From: Monodelphis domestica
Taxonomy: Eukaryota; Chordata; Mammalia; Didelphimorphia; Didelphidae
NCBI RefSeq assembly: GCF_027887165.1
Contig: NC_077233.1
Span: 186,281,887-186,345,886, forward strand
Direction: 5' to 3'
Length of the DNA: 64,000 nucleotides
In this document: piece after piece, positions 60,670-64,000 of the stretch
Numbering within the stretch: position 1 is the stretch's first letter
Layout: each line of letters opens with the position of its first letter
Position numbers and translations under genes: made by a program
The notes under the pieces: model-generated
Told to the model about the DNA's origin: nothing
The model's input: only the letters and a program-made list of their open reading frames with translations
Database searches by the model: none

Positions 60670-60880
60670 GATAAATATTTTCTAGCTGGAAGAGACCTTA
60701 AGCTACAGTTAGTCAAATTCTCTCATTTTCAGATAAGGATATCAAGGCCCACAGAGGATAAATGACTTACCTGAGATCATACAAGTATTAAGTGGCAGAG
60801 CTGGGAGTTGAACCCAGGACTTGCTGACTCAAAATCTACTGTTCCATTCACTTTGCCAAGCCATCTTCTTGCCCTCTCTA
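60670..60880 (-). repeat. MIR/THER1 SINE
   Basis: 'agctggaagagacctt', 'ctcattttcagataagg', 'aagtggcagagctgg', 'gaacccaggacttg', 'ccattcactttgcc' follow the antisense MIR order over nearly full length. Confidence 0.75.
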
Positions 60881-61035
60881 AGGGTCTAGGATTTGCCTTT
60901 TCAAAACCAAGTGTTGGCGTTAGTGTTCTATTTCTTTTTGTTTTGGTAATAACATTCTTCTTCTATTAAATCCACCAAAATATATTCTTAGGGCAAGTGA
61001 GCTGGGCAGAGAAATGATTTTGAATGAGATTCTTC

Positions 61036-61040
61036 ACACG

Positions 61041-61098
<58 letters not shown>
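61036..61098 (+). repeat. (AC)n microsatellite
   Basis: About 63 bp of AC with two G interruptions at the left end. Confidence 0.97.
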
Positions 61099-61099
<1 letters not shown>

Positions 61100-61101
<2 letters not shown>

Positions 61102-62225
61102 CATAACCTTAGTGATTTTGTATGTTTTCCCAAACATTCCCCTTTATCCCTTGACTGCAAAGAACTTGGGGATAATTATGCTTTGACTGTGAAGTCATTG
61201 CTATTTTCAGAGAAGATCAACAATATCAGCTGAGAAAGGGTTTCAAGCCATTTCCTGGAGTCTTACCTTTTCACCAGTTTCACGTGACTAGAAAGTAAAA
61301 TCTATTAGAATAATGTAACATTCCACTTTCATCCCTTTCAATAATAAATTGTCCTAGTTCATTTCTGTTGGAGCTTTGCAATGGATGGTCATGGCCTAGA
61401 ATATGAGGCTTATGTGTAGAAGCAGGAAAAATTCAATACATCTTAATGCTTTTGATCAGAAGCCATGTAAATAGGAGAAAAAGAACACAGGAAACAAAAG
61501 GGAAATAGAATATCTATTGCATAAAGATAGTCTCAGCTCATAAGTTATTTTGATATATTTTCCAGACCAGCAAAGACTAGAAAGTCTCAGGGACACATTT
61601 GGGAATTCTAAACTAAATTCAATCTACCAACCAAGCCTCAATTTTTTTTTTCATAAATACATTCTTGAGTTCTAATGTTGTTTCTTTAGCATTCATTTTC
61701 CAAATATAGTCAGGAATAGCTATATACTTGACAATACCTTCAGATTCTCTGTTTTATACTAACATAAGAGGTCTTGAGTCTATTCTATTCAGTGATTGTG
61801 GGATCCTGACTCCAGGCATAGGGTGGATTAATTTACCTCTAAGGTCCTTTTCTGTTCTAGGACTGGATGTTTATATGCAAATCCACATCAAGGAAGAGGT
61901 GATGAGTTTGTACTCCAGGTCTCTGAATTTGGAGAAAAATGAATTAAGAGTATCTCTTGCAAAGTAACACAGAAGCAATAGAAATTAGTTGGCAAAAATA
62001 ATTAATTAAAATAGGAAGCTCTTAGATGGAAGGCAGGGGCAAACTGCTTCCCTCTTGCCCCATGGTAGGACCATGCCTTCATGCTAGATAGAGTCTCTGT
62101 CTCTCTCTATGTTGTCCTCCTGTCATTCCCTTGGCATGATTTTTGGCACTTTACCCAAGCAGAAAAAAAATAATGTTTTGACTCTAGTCCTATTATAATA
62201 ATTGGGTAATCCTAGACAAATAAGC
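61100..62225. other. Intergenic, no gene recognised
   Basis: No coding motif and no clear repeat. Confidence 0.45.
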
Positions 62226-62229
62226 TAAC

Positions 62230-62335
62230 CTGTGATTCTTATTTTTCTTAACTGATTATATAGATGGGTTAGACTAGGTGGTCTCTAAAGTCCCTGAAAC
62301 TCCAAACATTCTATGATTCTATGATTACTTTGGGT
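62230..62335 (+). repeat. MIR/THER1 3' end
   Basis: 'agactaggtggtctctaa', 'ctatgattctatgattac' is the typical 3' end of a THER1/MIR in plus orientation. Confidence 0.7.
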
Positions 62336-62449
62336 CACACTGATCACTCCATCGTTTATCTTTTAACATTTTTGTCTACTCCATAACACATTTAAACCCT
62401 TGATTAATCACTATAATGCATTTTCCTCCAGTTTTTTTCTGATGTGTTA

Positions 62450-62546
62450 ATTGTGCCTTCCTAACTATATGGTTGAAGTCCTTCATGGCAGGAAATCTGT
62501 GTATACTTTTTGCTGTCTCCTACAATGCTTAGAATTGTGATAAACA
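62450..62546 (+). repeat. L2 3' end fragment, target of the last L1
   Basis: 'cttcatggcaggaaatctg', 'ctcctacaatgcttag' resemble an L2 3' region. The L1 starting at 62547 cuts it. Confidence 0.5.
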
Positions 62547-64000
62547 GACTTCCAGTCAAGATGGCGGCTTAGAGAAAGCTAAAGTTCAGATCTCCGGAAA
62601 CCCTTCCCGACCAATCTCAAACTATAAGCTCCTAAGGTGGCGAAATTCAAAACGATCAACAGCATAGACCCTGGGAATCCTCCTCCTGGACCTGGACCTG
62701 GATCAAAAGGTATGGCCCCCCTCAAAAGCCAGAACCCGAGATCACTCGGACCTAAGGGGTAGGAGCCCAGAGTCCAAGGCTCTGGGAAGCCGCTGCCCCT
62801 CCTCCCTCAGAGAGCAGGGTCGTCTGAAACAACAGCAACCCTCAGGGCTGGCAAGACAGCCTCACAGACAGATCCTTCTATCCAAGTCTCAGTGAAAGTC
62901 ACTGCCCAGGGTCCTCTGAAACAACAGTAATCCTCAGGGCCAACAAGACAGCCTCATGGCCAGCTATTCTGAAGGCAACTTCCGAAAAGCAACCTGACCC
63001 AGTCCAGTCGAGGGGGCACCTTAGCAGCAGGGAAACAGAGAGAGCCGGGGGAGAGTGTGGCCCCCTGGTCCAACACTTCCATTCCAGTTCCAGTGAAAGT
63101 CATTGCCTTAAGGCATACTCAGTTTAACCCAGGGAAAGCTCATAGAACAGACAATCTGCCCAGGACTAAAGCCTCTGAACACCAGACAGAGATAAGAAAA
63201 GCTAATCCTCCCCATTCAGAGATGGCAAACTCCACAGAAGCACAGAAGCCCCAAAATATCAAGAAAAATAAGGAGAAAGGGGCGACTTTGGACACATTCT
63301 ATGGAGCCAAAATACAAAATACAGAGGAGATAGAAGACGATACGCAAGAAAATGCTCCAAAACCTTCCAAAGGAAATAGAAACTCTCCACAAACCCATGA
63401 AGAATTTTAATCAGAAATGACCAAAAAGATGGAAGCCTTCTGGGAGGAAAAGTGGGAAATAATGCAAAAGAAATTCACACATCTACAAAACCAGTGTGAC
63501 CAAACTGAAAAGGAAAACCAGGCTTTAAAGGCCAGAATCAGGCAACTGGAAGACAACGATCGTGTAAAAGAGCAAGAATTAATAAAGCAAAGCCAAAACA
63601 CAAAGAAATTAGAAGAGAACATAAAATATCTCACCAACAAGGTGACAGATCTAGAAAATAGAGGGAGAAGAGATAATTTAAGAATAATTGGACTTCCAGA
63701 AAAGCCAGAAATAAACACCAAACTCAACATCGTGATACAAGATATAATCAAAGAAAATTGCCCAGAGATTCTAGAACAAGGGGGTAATACAGCCACTGAC
63801 AGAGCTCACAGAACACCTTCTACACTAAACCCCCAAAAGACAACTCCCAGGAATGTAATTTCCAAATTCCAAAGCTATCAAACAAAAGAAAAAATCCTAC
63901 AGGAAGCCAGAAAAAGACAATTTAGATATAAAGGAATGCCAATCAGGGTCACACAAGACCTTGCAAGTTCTACTCTGAATGATCGTAAGCATGGAACATG
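62547..64000 (+). mobile_element. Sense L1, 5' end (right side cut by window edge)
   Basis: It starts GACTTCCAGTCAAGATGGCG, the full-length 5' terminus of this subfamily, so this copy is probably full length beyond the window. A GC-rich 5' UTR with repeated blocks runs to 63221, and ORF1 starts at 63222. The TSD cannot be tested because the 3' end is outside. Confidence 0.93.
63222..64000 (+). pseudogene. L1 ORF1, broken and partial
   Basis: The start at 63222 gives MANSTEAQKPQNIKKNK. A Glu-to-stop change (TAA) at 63408-63410 ends the first frame after HEEF. The same frame then continues through the coiled coil (EMTKKMEAFWEEKWE), DLENRGRRDNLRIIGLPE, EILEQGGNTATDRAH and IRVTQDLASSTLNDRK. A base is missing near 63989 (gatcgtaag-catgg, where siblings have a second g), which shifts the last codons. 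The frame is also open for 55 codons before 63222, from 63057. Confidence 0.9.

Overview
This window is intergenic DNA from a marsupial (metatherian) genome, built almost entirely from layered transposable elements. The evidence is: (1) L1 (LINE-1) elements whose ORF1 and ORF2 reading frames are still partly open; (2) tRNA-derived SINEs of the marsupial MAR1/WSINE type and a SINE with an RTE-like tail; (3) many MIR/THER1 and L2 fragments; (4) long young microsatellites; (5) no operons, tRNA or rRNA genes, and no recognisable host exon. An opossum-like genome (Monodelphis) is the best guess, but an Australian marsupial cannot be excluded by eye.

Layout. 1-3722: 5' part of an antisense L1 cut by the window edge. 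3.7-8.4 kb: intergenic DNA with SINE, MIR and L2 fragments. 8.44-32.47 kb: a nest. One old antisense L1 was split by a full-length sense L1 (10199-16594), a full-length antisense L1 (18156-25056, itself split by a solo LTR at 20469-21503), a SINE, and a younger full-length antisense L1 (25431-31732). Each main guest can be bounded by matching target-site duplications (TSDs). 32.47-37.2 kb: two more antisense L1 pieces in permuted order. 39229-40263: a second solo LTR of the same family, on the minus strand, carrying a GA microsatellite. 41-49 kb: SINEs, MIR, an old sense L1 end running into a 240-bp TCTCC array, an unidentified stretch that may be a decayed pseudogene, and an antisense L2 split by a hAT-like element that holds an L1 fragment. 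50-62.5 kb: microsatellites, MIR/L2 fragments, a possible LTR, and a chimeric L1-HAL1 insertion (55471-56635) bounded by a 16-bp TSD. 62547-64000: 5' end of another sense L1.

No working gene is visible. Every L1 ORF examined carries stops, frameshifts or truncations. The closest to intact is the copy at 25431-31732: ORF2 has one nonsense codon just before the reverse-transcriptase FADD motif, one frameshift at a homopolymer, a later Trp-to-stop change, and a Glu-to-Lys change at the presumed catalytic Glu of the endonuclease.

The most unusual items are: the LTR family represented twice (4-bp TSDs TATT and TAGT), one copy ending in exactly four 31-bp tandem units; the L1-HAL1 chimera; the open reading frame upstream of ORF1 in three L1 copies; and the depth of the nest. 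I found no convincing new gene system. All family names come from recognition by eye, not from a search.
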